DNA from: OLB9 sp041392785
Lineage (GTDB): Bacteria > Bacteroidota > Bacteroidia > Chitinophagales > Saprospiraceae
Reading direction: 5' to 3'
DNA length: 64,000 nt
Assembly: GCA_041392785.1 (NCBI GenBank)
Contig: JAWKLK010000003.1
Location: 124,001-188,000, forward strand
In this document: piece after piece, positions 46,597-54,346 of the stretch
Numbering within the stretch: the stretch's first letter is position 1
Layout: the number at the start of each line of letters is the position of its first letter
Made by a program: the position numbers and the translations under genes
The notes under the pieces: model-generated
The model's database searches: none
The model's input: only the letters and a program-made list of their open reading frames with translations
Told to the model about the DNA's origin: nothing

Positions 46597-47193
46597 TTAA
46601 GACTTTACCTTGATAAATGAGTCTATTCCACTCGCCTTCAGATTATTAACTACTTTTTCAGCATCTGCTCGTGTGCTGTGCGTACCTGCTATAACTGAAT
46701 GATATTCTGATGACTGAAAGATTACGGTGCTTGCCTTATATCCTTTGTTATTGAGTTTTTTTACCATTTTCATGGCATTTTCTTTTAATAAATAGGATCC
46801 TGCTATTACCAAATATTTTCCATCAATATCATTAGATGGGGTGATTTGATTGGGTAAAGACTTTGTATCTTCCAATTTTGGTTTCAATGCAGGCTTACTT
46901 GCTTCAATAGATCTTGTCTTTTCTAAGGTCTTAGCCTTCCTATCTACTTCATCATAATTAATGACACCATTTATAACTTCATCCGACTTAATAAGTCCAA
47001 TAGTGTCCATATTATTTGTTGAATTTTCAGAAGGTATATTTTCAAGTGCTAAACTTGTATCTCGAATACTGTTTTTAAACTGAGCATTCCTTTCGTTTCT
47101 TTTGTTATACCATTGATTTATATAAGTCATTATCCAAAAGTATAAAGCTAAAATGATGACAGCATAAATTAATATTCGTACGATTCGACCCAT
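46597..47193 (-). CDS. SPOR-domain membrane protein
   Basis: From ATG 47193 the protein is 198 residues: a short cytoplasmic start (MGRIVR), one membrane helix (ILIYAVIILALYFWIM), a polar linker, and a C-terminal SPOR domain of about 70 residues (YLVIAGSYLLKENAMKMVKKLNNKGY, YHSVIAGTHSTRADAEKVVNNL). SPOR domains bind denuded peptidoglycan at division sites. A strong promoter lies 21 bp upstream of this ATG, which rules out the longer frame starting at 47241. Confidence 0.88.
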   Translation of the reverse strand: MGRIVRILIYAVIILALYFWIMTYINQWYNKRNERNAQFKNSIRDTSLALENIPSENSTNNMDTIGLIKSDEVINGVINYDEVDRKAKTLEKTRSIEASKPALKPKLEDTKSLPNQITPSNDIDGKYLVIAGSYLLKENAMKMVKKLNNKGYKASTVIFQSSEYHSVIAGTHSTRADAEKVVNNLKASGIDSFIKVKS

Positions 47194-47213
47194 GAAACTT
47201 TGTAAATTTAGTC

Positions 47214-47242
47214 CAAATATATCATTTTTTTTAAAAATCAAA
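47214..47242 (-). promoter_or_regulatory. Promoter of the SPOR-domain gene
   Basis: On the minus strand TTTG (47239-47242) and an exact -7 TATATTTG (47214-47221) are separated by 17 bp, with the predicted start about 14 bases before ATG 47193. Confidence 0.6.
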
Positions 47243-47630
47243 ATTATAAAAATGCGAAGAGCCCAGGTAACTTATATACAAGGGCTCTTTCGACTAAGGT
47301 CTCAAAATAAGAAAACTACAACTTTTGTAGAAAAATCTACTATATTTTGTGATATTACATACTATTAAGCCAAAAACCCATATAAGTCATCCTTTGAAAA
47401 CAATTCCTGTCTTTGGTACCTGCAAAAGTAAATGATATTTCTCAATCCTACAAGTAATTAAATAACAAAGATGTACGTTAAAAAGTTCGTAAATATTGAA
47501 ATTTTATTAATATTTATTTTAACAATTTGAATAACAATTCATAATACTTTTTATAAAGTTATCATGTATATAGAAAAAAAATATCTAGCAGTGATAAAGT
47601 ATTCCATTTAATTTAGAATTTTTGGTAAAG
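47243..47630. other. Intergenic region with a hairpin, no gene seen
   Basis: Between the divergent SPOR gene and tRNA-Ala promoters. It contains an inverted repeat AAGAGCCC / GGGCTCTT (47257-47264 and 47282-47289) with a 17-base loop and no clear T run on either strand. No supported coding frame or RNA was found in the remainder. Confidence 0.45.
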
Positions 47631-47662
47631 TTGGATTCTTCCGAAATAATTTTCTAATTTTG
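47631..47662 (+). promoter_or_regulatory. Promoter of tRNA-Ala
   Basis: A -33 TTG (47631-47633) and an exact -7 TAATTTTG (47655-47662) with a 21-bp spacer, ending 13 bp before the tRNA 5' end. Confidence 0.6.
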
Positions 47663-47675
47663 CATTTAGAAATTT

Positions 47676-47749
47676 GGGGTATTAGCTCAGTTGGCTAGAG
47701 CGCTACGCTGGCAGCGTAGAGGTCACCAGTTCGAGCCTGGTATGCTCCA
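47676..47749 (+). tRNA. tRNA-Ala(GGC)
   Basis: Acceptor GGGGTAT pairs with ATGCTCC (with G-T wobbles), the D-loop is AGCTCAGTTGGCTAGAGC, and the anticodon stem CTACG/CGTAG has loop CTGGCAG giving anticodon GGC at 47710-47712. The T-loop is GTTCGAGCC. CCA is not fully encoded. Confidence 0.97.
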
Positions 47750-47758
47750 CCTAGTGTG

Positions 47759-47790
47759 ACCACACGATGTTAAATTGTGTGGTTTTTTTT
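47759..47790 (+). terminator. Rho-independent terminator of tRNA-Ala
   Basis: Perfect 7-bp stem ACCACAC / GTGTGGT with an 11-base loop, followed by eight T residues. Confidence 0.88.
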
Positions 47791-47945
47791 ATAAGGAGAT
47801 ATTTAGTTTTATTTTTTATAAAAAACTTAAAATCTATGACTTTCCCACAATAAACGTTAAAAATAAATTAAGTAACATTTCCTTACAATTATAATACATC
47901 CAAAATAACTTAAATTTGTTGCGTATTTAATAATTCATTATAGAA

Positions 47946-48497
47946 ATGCCTTATAGAAGTATTACTTTACTATTCTTTTTATCTTTAACATCTATTTCTA
48001 CCTTCAGTCAAAACAAAATTAAATGGTTGACATGGGAAGAAGCAATGGAAAAATCTTCTAGCGAAAAGAAAAAGATATTTGTGGATATTTATACGGATTG
48101 GTGTGGCTGGTGTAAAAAATTGGATGCCACTACTTTTGCGGAGGATCATATTGCAAAATATATCAATGAAAATTATTACCCTGTCAAATTTGATGCTGAA
48201 ATGAAAGAGTCTATTGTATTAAAAGGTAGAGAATATGTTTTTGTCAAATATGGCCAACGAGGATATCATGAATTAGCAGCGCAACTGCTTCAAGGAAAGT
48301 TAAGCTTCCCTTCTATGGTATTCTTGGATGAAAATTTCAATATTATTCAGTCTATCCCTGGCTACCAAAATGTTGATAATTTCGAAATGATAATCACTTA
48401 TTTTGGATCTAATAGTCATAAATCCTTGGCATGGAACAAATATCAAAACAGCTATAATAGAAATAATTTTTTCAACGTAATGGTTGGTAAAAAATAA
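47946..48497 (+). CDS. Secreted thioredoxin-like protein
   Basis: Signal peptide (ITLLFFLSLTSISTFSQ), then a thioredoxin fold of about 160 residues. The redox motif is DWCGWCKKLD (Cys53 and Cys56, a WCGWC variant), the cis-Pro segment is LSFPSMVFLD, and the family-typical start is IKWLTWEEAMEKSSSEKKKIFVDIYTDW. It belongs to the DUF255/thioredoxin_7-like periplasmic group. It could handle envelope disulfides; the partner is unknown. ATG 47946 is well placed. Confidence 0.9.
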   Translation: MPYRSITLLFFLSLTSISTFSQNKIKWLTWEEAMEKSSSEKKKIFVDIYTDWCGWCKKLDATTFAEDHIAKYINENYYPVKFDAEMKESIVLKGREYVFVKYGQRGYHELAAQLLQGKLSFPSMVFLDENFNIIQSIPGYQNVDNFEMIITYFGSNSHKSLAWNKYQNSYNRNNFFNVMVGKK

Positions 48498-48586
48498 ATA
48501 GAAATTTTACTACCTTTCTGAAATTACCATAGCAAACAGTAGTGTTATGTCTATAAATGACATATTTTTACGCATAAATACACAAT

Positions 48587-49273
48587 ATGTCAGACAAGTC
48601 AAAACCAAATACAAGTACAAATCAAAGGAAACGCACTAATATTCTAAAGAATTTTGAAGCAAAGACTATACAATTTTTGTGTTCCATCATGCCTGATTGG
48701 ATATCTTCAGATATGCTTACCTTTATTGGAGGAATAGGAAGCATCATTATTGCTGTTGGTCTTTACTTTGGAAATGAAAATCAAATTTGGTTGCTTATTT
48801 CTATTTTTGGATTTATTGTTCAATGGTTTGGAGATTCATTGGATGGCAGGTTGGCGTATTACAGAAATACTCCCCGTAAATGGTACGGTTGGTCATTGGA
48901 CATTACTGTGGATTGGCTCTCCGTAGGAATAATAGGTTTTGGGTTTTATTATTATTTTAATAGCCTGAAACCAGTGGCATTTCTCTTTATTTTTGCCTAT
49001 GGATGGTCCATGATCAATGCTTTGTTAAGATACAAAATTACTGATGTTTATAGCATTGATGCGTCAGCTGTGGGTCCAACTGAATTGCGAATTATTATTT
49101 GTCTATTCATTTTAGCGGAATTTATATTCCCAAATGCACTTTTATATTTTGGTGTATTCGGAAGTGCTTTATTGATTGTCATTAATACATTTGATACTAT
49201 ATCCATATTAAAAGCAGGCGATGCTAGAGATAAATCAGAAAAAAGCCAAATACTGAAAGAAAATAAACTTTAA
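48587..49273 (+). CDS. CDP-alcohol phosphatidyltransferase family membrane protein
   Basis: A 228-residue integral membrane enzyme transferring phosphatidyl groups to an alcohol in phospholipid synthesis. The motif is at residues 83-109: Asp83-x2-Asp86-Gly87-x2-Ala90 ... Gly101-x3-Asp105-x3-Asp109. All four Asp are present. The Arg normally next to Ala is Tyr91, with Arg93 two residues on, a notable deviation. Six membrane helices are visible. The alcohol substrate cannot be assigned. Its 3' end overlaps the convergent ABC permease gene by 4 bp. Confidence 0.88.
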   Translation: MSDKSKPNTSTNQRKRTNILKNFEAKTIQFLCSIMPDWISSDMLTFIGGIGSIIIAVGLYFGNENQIWLLISIFGFIVQWFGDSLDGRLAYYRNTPRKWYGWSLDITVDWLSVGIIGFGFYYYFNSLKPVAFLFIFAYGWSMINALLRYKITDVYSIDASAVGPTELRIIICLFILAEFIFPNALLYFGVFGSALLIVINTFDTISILKAGDARDKSEKSQILKENKL

Positions 49274-50088
49274 ATATCCCTTTTGAGGAAACTGCGGTAA
49301 GCTAAAAATAGAAATATTGAAGTGTACAGTACTGTCATACCAAAAGCCACAGGATAAGAGAGCACGATATTAAAATCATATTGCTTTTTTACAAAATAAT
49401 CTGACATCCTATAAAGTGGTAAAGGCATTAAGTCTTCCATTGCATTCATAGGCCAAAAATTTCGGGATTCATTCCTAAAATAATAAGCATGAATTGCCAT
49501 CAAAATTATTTCAATAATGTTGACATACATAAAGTATGTGAATAACGCCAATGTTCCTTTACGAATGAAAAACGCAATAAATATCCCAAATGCCATATAA
49601 CCAAACGACATAGTAAAAAATCTTGCTATGGCCCAATTATTATCTAAAATCAGTTCTAAATCTGGTGCATCAGTGTGAAGTAAACCAATAATCATAGTTG
49701 AAATAGCATAGATCATGGTTGCTCCAAATGCTAGAAAGGCAATGTGCCAAATCTTAGAAAAGAAAAATTCCTTTCTATTTAAGCCACCGATGATGTTTTG
49801 TCTCATGGTTCTATTTGATACTTCTGATGTCACAATGTATATAGCAACAAAACCCAATAAAAATGAAACAAGCCAATTTCCAGCATATCCTTGATAATCC
49901 CAAACGGTAGGAAATTCATAAAATATTTTGGAGGACGGAATTGGAGGCGGAGGGTCTTTGAAAACATCTTTGCCTAAAAAAATCACACTTGGCATCAATA
50001 GAATAAAAAGTGCAATTATAACCCTGTATACAGAATTATGGATGAATTTAGAAAATTCCAGCTTAAGCAAAGAAGTTATCGATCTCAA
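49270..50088 (-). CDS. ABC-2-type transporter permease
   Basis: A 272-residue membrane protein with about six helices: an N-terminal helix (SVYRVIIALFILLMPSVIFLG), a long extracytoplasmic loop, then GNWLVSFLLGFVAIYIVTSEVSNRTMRQNIIGGLNRKEFFFSKI. The latter TSE-x-R-x-MRQNII segment is typical of ABC-2 permeases. It pairs with the ATPase gene at 50248-51138, with a tiny membrane protein gene between them. The exported substrate is unknown. Confidence 0.88.
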   Translation of the reverse strand: MRSITSLLKLEFSKFIHNSVYRVIIALFILLMPSVIFLGKDVFKDPPPPIPSSKIFYEFPTVWDYQGYAGNWLVSFLLGFVAIYIVTSEVSNRTMRQNIIGGLNRKEFFFSKIWHIAFLAFGATMIYAISTMIIGLLHTDAPDLELILDNNWAIARFFTMSFGYMAFGIFIAFFIRKGTLALFTYFMYVNIIEIILMAIHAYYFRNESRNFWPMNAMEDLMPLPLYRMSDYFVKKQYDFNIVLSYPVAFGMTVLYTSIFLFLAYRSFLKRDI

Positions 50089-50107
50089 AATTGAAAAAAA
50101 TTAATGT

Positions 50108-50245
50108 TTACTGACATCCTTGAATATATCCTGTTGCTAAAAAATATGGTATTATTAGCCACAACAAACCTTTTATAAGAAAAAACAGAAATCCTGCTAC
50201 ACCCATTTTTGCAAGCCAAATTTGCCATTTACTTTTCTTGTCCAT
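50108..50245 (-). CDS. 45-residue single-helix membrane microprotein between ABC ATPase and permease
   Basis: A short frame from ATG 50245 to TAA 50108 reads MDKKSKWQIWLAKMGVAGF and then FFLIKGLLWLIIPYFLATG, ending in GCQ: a basic N-terminus, an amphipathic Trp-rich stretch and one membrane helix. It starts 2 bp after the ATPase stop and ends 19 bp before the permease start, so it fits the operon exactly and uses neighbouring codon style. I do not recognise a family. It may be a small subunit or regulator of the transporter. Confidence 0.6.
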   Translation of the reverse strand: MDKKSKWQIWLAKMGVAGFLFFLIKGLLWLIIPYFLATGYIQGCQ

Positions 50246-50247
50246 TT

Positions 50248-51138
50248 TTAAGCTCTTTCAGTAATAGTCAAGAATTCTTCTTCCAACTTTCTTTTTCTAA
50301 AAACAAAGTGTGTCAAGTACAAACCAGCTTCATATGCAAGCTTGTTGATTTCTTCAGGTTGTAAAGAAGCATCTATTTGAATATCAAAATGCGAATCATG
50401 GCCTTCAAAATCTTTTACGAATGGCAAAGTTTTAATAAAATCATGCAATGCTTGCATATCGCTGCATGCTACTTCTACTGTAATATCATTCGTCAAGATT
50501 GACCCTACCTTACCGTGTGCCAATAAAGTACCAGACTTGAGTATGGCTACATGGCTACACACTTTTTCGACTTCATCAAGAATGTGAGATGCCATAATAA
50601 TAGTCTTCCCACTTTTAGCAAGTTTTTGAAGTATGTCCCTCACTTCAGCGATACCTTTCGGATCTAAACCATTAGTAGGTTCATCAAATATAAGGACTTC
50701 TGGATTGCCTATAAGCGTGGCAGCTATTGCTAGTCTTTGTTTCATGCCCAGTGAGTAGGTACTAAACTTTGAATCCCGTCTATCCCACAGATTTACCATT
50801 CTGAGCAGTTCCTCAAAATCAGAGTACTCCGCTTTCTTGATCTGCCTTATGACATCTAAATTTTGGCTGGCGGTCATGTAAGGATAAAAATTGGGTGTCT
50901 CTAGAATAGCACCAATCTTCAACCTATGATCTTGATTGTGTAAGCCATCAAACCAAGTAAAGTTTCCGCCATCGGCTTTAATTATTCCTAGTATAATACC
51001 AAGAGTAGTAGTTTTACCGCTTCCATTAGGCCCCAACAAACCAAGAACTTGCCCTTCATATACGTCTAGGGTTAATTCCTTTAGCGCTTGAATATAACCA
51101 TAACGTTTGCTTAATGTGGAGATAGAAAGAACTGGCAT
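50248..51138 (-). CDS. ABC transporter ATP-binding protein
   Basis: A 296-residue ATPase of the ABC-2 exporter type. Walker A is GPNGSGKTT at about residue 36, Q-loop LETPNFYPYMTASQN, signature YSLGMKQRL, Walker B VLIFDEPTNGLDP, and the switch His in MASHILDEVEKVCSHVAIL. A C-terminal domain of about 85 residues (VEVACSDMQALHDFIKTLP) is usual for DrrA/NatA-like proteins. First gene of the ATPase, microprotein and permease unit. Confidence 0.94.
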   Translation of the reverse strand: MPVLSISTLSKRYGYIQALKELTLDVYEGQVLGLLGPNGSGKTTTLGIILGIIKADGGNFTWFDGLHNQDHRLKIGAILETPNFYPYMTASQNLDVIRQIKKAEYSDFEELLRMVNLWDRRDSKFSTYSLGMKQRLAIAATLIGNPEVLIFDEPTNGLDPKGIAEVRDILQKLAKSGKTIIMASHILDEVEKVCSHVAILKSGTLLAHGKVGSILTNDITVEVACSDMQALHDFIKTLPFVKDFEGHDSHFDIQIDASLQPEEINKLAYEAGLYLTHFVFRKRKLEEEFLTITERA

Positions 51139-51241
51139 AAATAAAAATGTACCTTATATGATGCAAAAATAAGGATACTTCTCCTAATTCACTAAATATT
51201 TAGATAAAACGGTAGTTTAGACCTATCAAAGAGAAAATCAT

Positions 51242-51249
51242 TACCTTTG
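51242..51249 (+). promoter_or_regulatory. Candidate -7 element for the methyltransferase gene
   Basis: Reads TACCTTTG, an exact TAnnTTTG match 17 bp before ATG 51267. Only a weak TTTA stands where the -33 element should be. Confidence 0.45.
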
Positions 51250-51266
51250 CAAAATTGAGTTTGCAT

Positions 51267-52094
51267 ATGTCGAAATGGTTTTATAGAATAGGCGCTTTCT
51301 TCAAATATTATAACAAAGCATCCACGGTGTATGGCATACATTCTCCATTCGTATATGATTTCATAGTCAATATCCTAGACACATCTAAGGAATATTATGC
51401 ATATAAAAATCTTGAAGCAGCCCGATGGAAGTTGATGCAATCAAATAAAACAATCATGGTGGATGATTTTGGTGCTGGTTCTCAAGTTCTTCAACATAAG
51501 GTAAAAGAAAGAAAAGTAAAAGATATTGCAAAATCCGCACTATCATCCAAAAACAAATGTAGGATTTTATTCCAGTTGATCAATCATTATAGTGCGAAAG
51601 AAATTTTAGAACTTGGGACATCTCTCGGTTTATCCTCTGGATACATGGCAGCATCAGTACCGTCAGGAAAAATTACTACATTAGAAGGAAGCGCAGAGAT
51701 CGCAAAGATAGCGGCGGAAACCCATAAAAGTCTTGGAAGTCAGAATATTAAAATTATTCAAGGGAATTTCATAAATACATTACATCAAGTATTACACCAA
51801 CAGTTTGATGTCATATTCATTGATGGTCATCATGAATATAGTGCAGTAATGACTTATTTTGAAGCTTTAAAACCAACCTTTAAATCCACAACAATAGTGA
51901 TTATAGATGATATTTATTGGTCAGAAGGGATGGAAAAAGCATGGCATGAATTGAAGAATACAGAAGGGGTAACAGTAAGTATTGATGTATTTGAAGTAGG
52001 AATTTTATTTTTCAATCCACAATTGATCAGACAAGATTTCACACTCATTGCCTATAAATATAAGCCCTGGAAACTTGGAATTTGGGGGAAGTAA
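51267..52094 (+). CDS. Class I SAM-dependent (O-)methyltransferase
   Basis: 275 residues from ATG 51267 (the upstream TTG 51255 is close to a -7 box and unlikely). An N-terminal helical part (YNKASTVYGIHSPFVYDFIVNIL) is followed by a Rossmann-like methyltransferase fold: motif I AKEILELGTSLGLSSGYMAASV, motif II TTLEGSAEIAKIA, DVIFIDGHHEYSAVMTYFE and VIIDDIYWSEGMEKAWHEL. This resembles the O-methyltransferase/Methyltransf_24 group with acidic metal-site residues. The acceptor is unknown. Confidence 0.88.
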   Translation: MSKWFYRIGAFFKYYNKASTVYGIHSPFVYDFIVNILDTSKEYYAYKNLEAARWKLMQSNKTIMVDDFGAGSQVLQHKVKERKVKDIAKSALSSKNKCRILFQLINHYSAKEILELGTSLGLSSGYMAASVPSGKITTLEGSAEIAKIAAETHKSLGSQNIKIIQGNFINTLHQVLHQQFDVIFIDGHHEYSAVMTYFEALKPTFKSTTIVIIDDIYWSEGMEKAWHELKNTEGVTVSIDVFEVGILFFNPQLIRQDFTLIAYKYKPWKLGIWGK

Positions 52095-52122
52095 AAAAGG
52101 GAGACTTAATAAAAAGCCTCCC
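52092..52122 (-). terminator. Rho-independent terminator of the SusC/SusD operon
   Basis: On the minus strand GGGAGGCTT pairs with AAGTCTCCC (9 bp, one G-T) around a 6-base loop, followed by six T. It lies 26 bp after the last gene of the locus. Confidence 0.8.
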
Positions 52123-52147
52123 ATCAATTCATATCCTAAAATACCAA

Positions 52148-52861
52148 TTAGTTCGCTTGTTGTAGTGTCACTTCAAATACAAATCCAGCGTCCCAATCTG
52201 TGGTAAATTTAATTGTTTTAGATGCAGAATCAACTGTAAAATCTGTCAAAGATAAATTGCCCTCAAAATCACCCACAGGAATAATATCATCGGATGAATA
52301 AGCTCCACCATTGTTGGTTACAACCATGTTCGTAGCAGCATAGTGAGGGCCATATTGGCGACCAAAGTCATAATAACCACCAATAGCGTCCGACAATTGA
52401 TATGAATTGTCTCCAACTTTCTTAATGAGAATATACTTTAAATTAGTATATTGTGCACTAGTTGACCCATTTCTTACTATTGTAGATGTATAAACCCCTT
52501 CAATACTTGAAACCATGTCTCCATTACATGGAGGTAGAAAAACAGTTCTAAATGCAGTTCCTGGGATACTATCTTTGTTGTACGCAGTATAGCTAATATC
52601 ATAAATATCTGCGGTATTAATGATAGAACTACCGAAGTATCTTCCTGCGGTGTTTACAATTAAATCAACATTTTGGCCATTTTCTGTTGCTACAACTCCT
52701 GGATCAGAATAAGACGTAGTTGAACAATTCAAATTAACATCTGATTCACCACTCATCACAAGCTTAGGCAAAAAAGTCTCTATAGAAGGTTCTGATCCAT
52801 CTTCTTCACAACTTGAAAAGATAAATAAAGAGCATAATAAAACAAAACTTAAATATTTCAT
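52148..52861 (-). CDS. DUF5012 (BT_2262-type) surface lipoprotein
   Basis: Lipoprotein signal (SFVLLCSLFIFSSC, lipid Cys at 18), then an immunoglobulin-like domain with YSDPGVVATENGQNVD, the Y-S-D-P-G-V pattern seen in proteins downstream of SusD. A lipocalin-like C-terminal beta domain follows (GVYTSTIVRNG, DAIGGYYDFGRQYGP, DWDAGFVFEVTLQQ). The third gene of a SusC-SusD locus is usually an outer-surface glycan-binding lipoprotein, so that is the likely role. Confidence 0.83.
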   Translation of the reverse strand: MKYLSFVLLCSLFIFSSCEEDGSEPSIETFLPKLVMSGESDVNLNCSTTSYSDPGVVATENGQNVDLIVNTAGRYFGSSIINTADIYDISYTAYNKDSIPGTAFRTVFLPPCNGDMVSSIEGVYTSTIVRNGSTSAQYTNLKYILIKKVGDNSYQLSDAIGGYYDFGRQYGPHYAATNMVVTNNGGAYSSDDIIPVGDFEGNLSLTDFTVDSASKTIKFTTDWDAGFVFEVTLQQAN

Positions 52862-52886
52862 TTTTCTATTTTTTTAAATTATTTAA

Positions 52887-54326
52887 TTAGTTATCCCAAA
52901 AAACACGATCAAACAAAGTTCTTTGGTTTGGCGAATTTCCATTCAAAGAAATTTCATTCTGTGGGTATAGCCAGATGGATGGGTGATCTCCTGCAGAATA
53001 TGTCGACAATGTTGGTTTTTTGAATAGACCACTTACTGGGTCATGAAATACAGGACTATCAGGAGTATTCATACGTCTAGATTCTAACCAACCTTCATCT
53101 TCTTGAAGACCATTCATTGACACCCATTTTTGTGCTGCAATAAGTGCAATTTTTCCAGAATTTGAAGCGGATCCATAATTTAAGGTACTTGCAAAATCCG
53201 CTGCTTCACTTGAAGTCAATCCTAAATGATTAAAACTTGCTAATATTGCATTATTGAAAGCGGATTCTGTATCATCACTAGTACCATATCTAGCAGCAGC
53301 TTCCGCTCTCAAAAACCAAATTTCCCATGGACTCATTAATATTACCTCATTATCATTGGCGTATGCATATGATGACCCTCTACTATAGTCTTCAACTGTA
53401 TTAGTAAATGGCTCATTGTCAATGCTACCTTGGTCAATACCCTTGAAAGAACCAGTTTTCTCAGCAACATTGTAAAATGCACTAAGTCTTGGATCGTTTG
53501 TTTCCTGAAGGTAAAGTAACGAACTATTACTTGCAATATAGAATAAACTTAGGCTTCTTTCAAAAGATGCATACATTGGATTTTCGGAACCCGACGTACC
53601 ATTAAATGGAATTGCTGCCAAATCACTTGCCGCCTCTATAAATGTACCACTACTAATCAAAGCTTTCACTTCAGTAGAGACATCCTTAACATTTGATTGC
53701 CTCATTAAAATCTTTAATTTTAGGGAATTGGCAAACTTGTTCCATTTTGCAACATTACCACCATATATAAAATCTTCTGAACCTACACCAGAACTAAGAT
53801 CTGCTAAACCCTCATCAATTAGTGGTATTAATTTTGAATATACTTCTGAATCTTCATCATAGTTTGGAGAAAATACAGAAGAACTACCTCCTTTTAGAGC
53901 TTCAGAAAATGGGATATCACCGAAATGATCAACTAATAGTTGAAAATTGTAAGCTTTTAAAATCTTAGCGATTCCAGCATGTGACTTGCTTTCTGAGTTA
54001 GCAACATAATCAAGATCAGCTAGTGCGCCAGTATACATTCTTACCCAACCATTATCATAATCGGTTCCATCTGAAACATATCTCTCAATGTTTCCTATTG
54101 CTACCCCTGGGCCCCATGTCCAATATTGTCCCCAAATGGCCGATCGAACATTCCATTGCCCATCGATTGTCCAACCCATATAGCCTTGTGCGGTTGATAA
54201 GACGGTTTTAGGTTCTGCATAAGTAGACCTATTAGGGTCTATATTTAGTTCAGGCAATGATTCCGAACATGACATAATAAATGTAAATGTCAAGAAAATT
54301 AAAATATATTTATTGAAACTTGTCAT
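52887..54326 (-). CDS. SusD/RagB-family nutrient-binding lipoprotein
   Basis: Lipoprotein signal (ILIFLTFTFIMSC), then 460 residues matching the SusD-like_2 group: LPELNIDPNRSTYAEPKTVLS, ARYxTG-like GWVRMYTGALADLDYV, IAKILKAYNFQLLVDHFGDIPFSEAL, NKFANSLKLKILMRQS, and SPWEIWFLRAEAAARYG near the C-terminus. SusD proteins form the lid of the SusC transporter. It lies 20 bp after the SusC gene. No glycoside hydrolase or peptidase is adjacent, so the cargo is unclear. Confidence 0.93.
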   Translation of the reverse strand: MTSFNKYILIFLTFTFIMSCSESLPELNIDPNRSTYAEPKTVLSTAQGYMGWTIDGQWNVRSAIWGQYWTWGPGVAIGNIERYVSDGTDYDNGWVRMYTGALADLDYVANSESKSHAGIAKILKAYNFQLLVDHFGDIPFSEALKGGSSSVFSPNYDEDSEVYSKLIPLIDEGLADLSSGVGSEDFIYGGNVAKWNKFANSLKLKILMRQSNVKDVSTEVKALISSGTFIEAASDLAAIPFNGTSGSENPMYASFERSLSLFYIASNSSLLYLQETNDPRLSAFYNVAEKTGSFKGIDQGSIDNEPFTNTVEDYSRGSSYAYANDNEVILMSPWEIWFLRAEAAARYGTSDDTESAFNNAILASFNHLGLTSSEAADFASTLNYGSASNSGKIALIAAQKWVSMNGLQEDEGWLESRRMNTPDSPVFHDPVSGLFKKPTLSTYSAGDHPSIWLYPQNEISLNGNSPNQRTLFDRVFWDN

Positions 54327-54346
54327 AATTTTAATTAATTTTAAAT

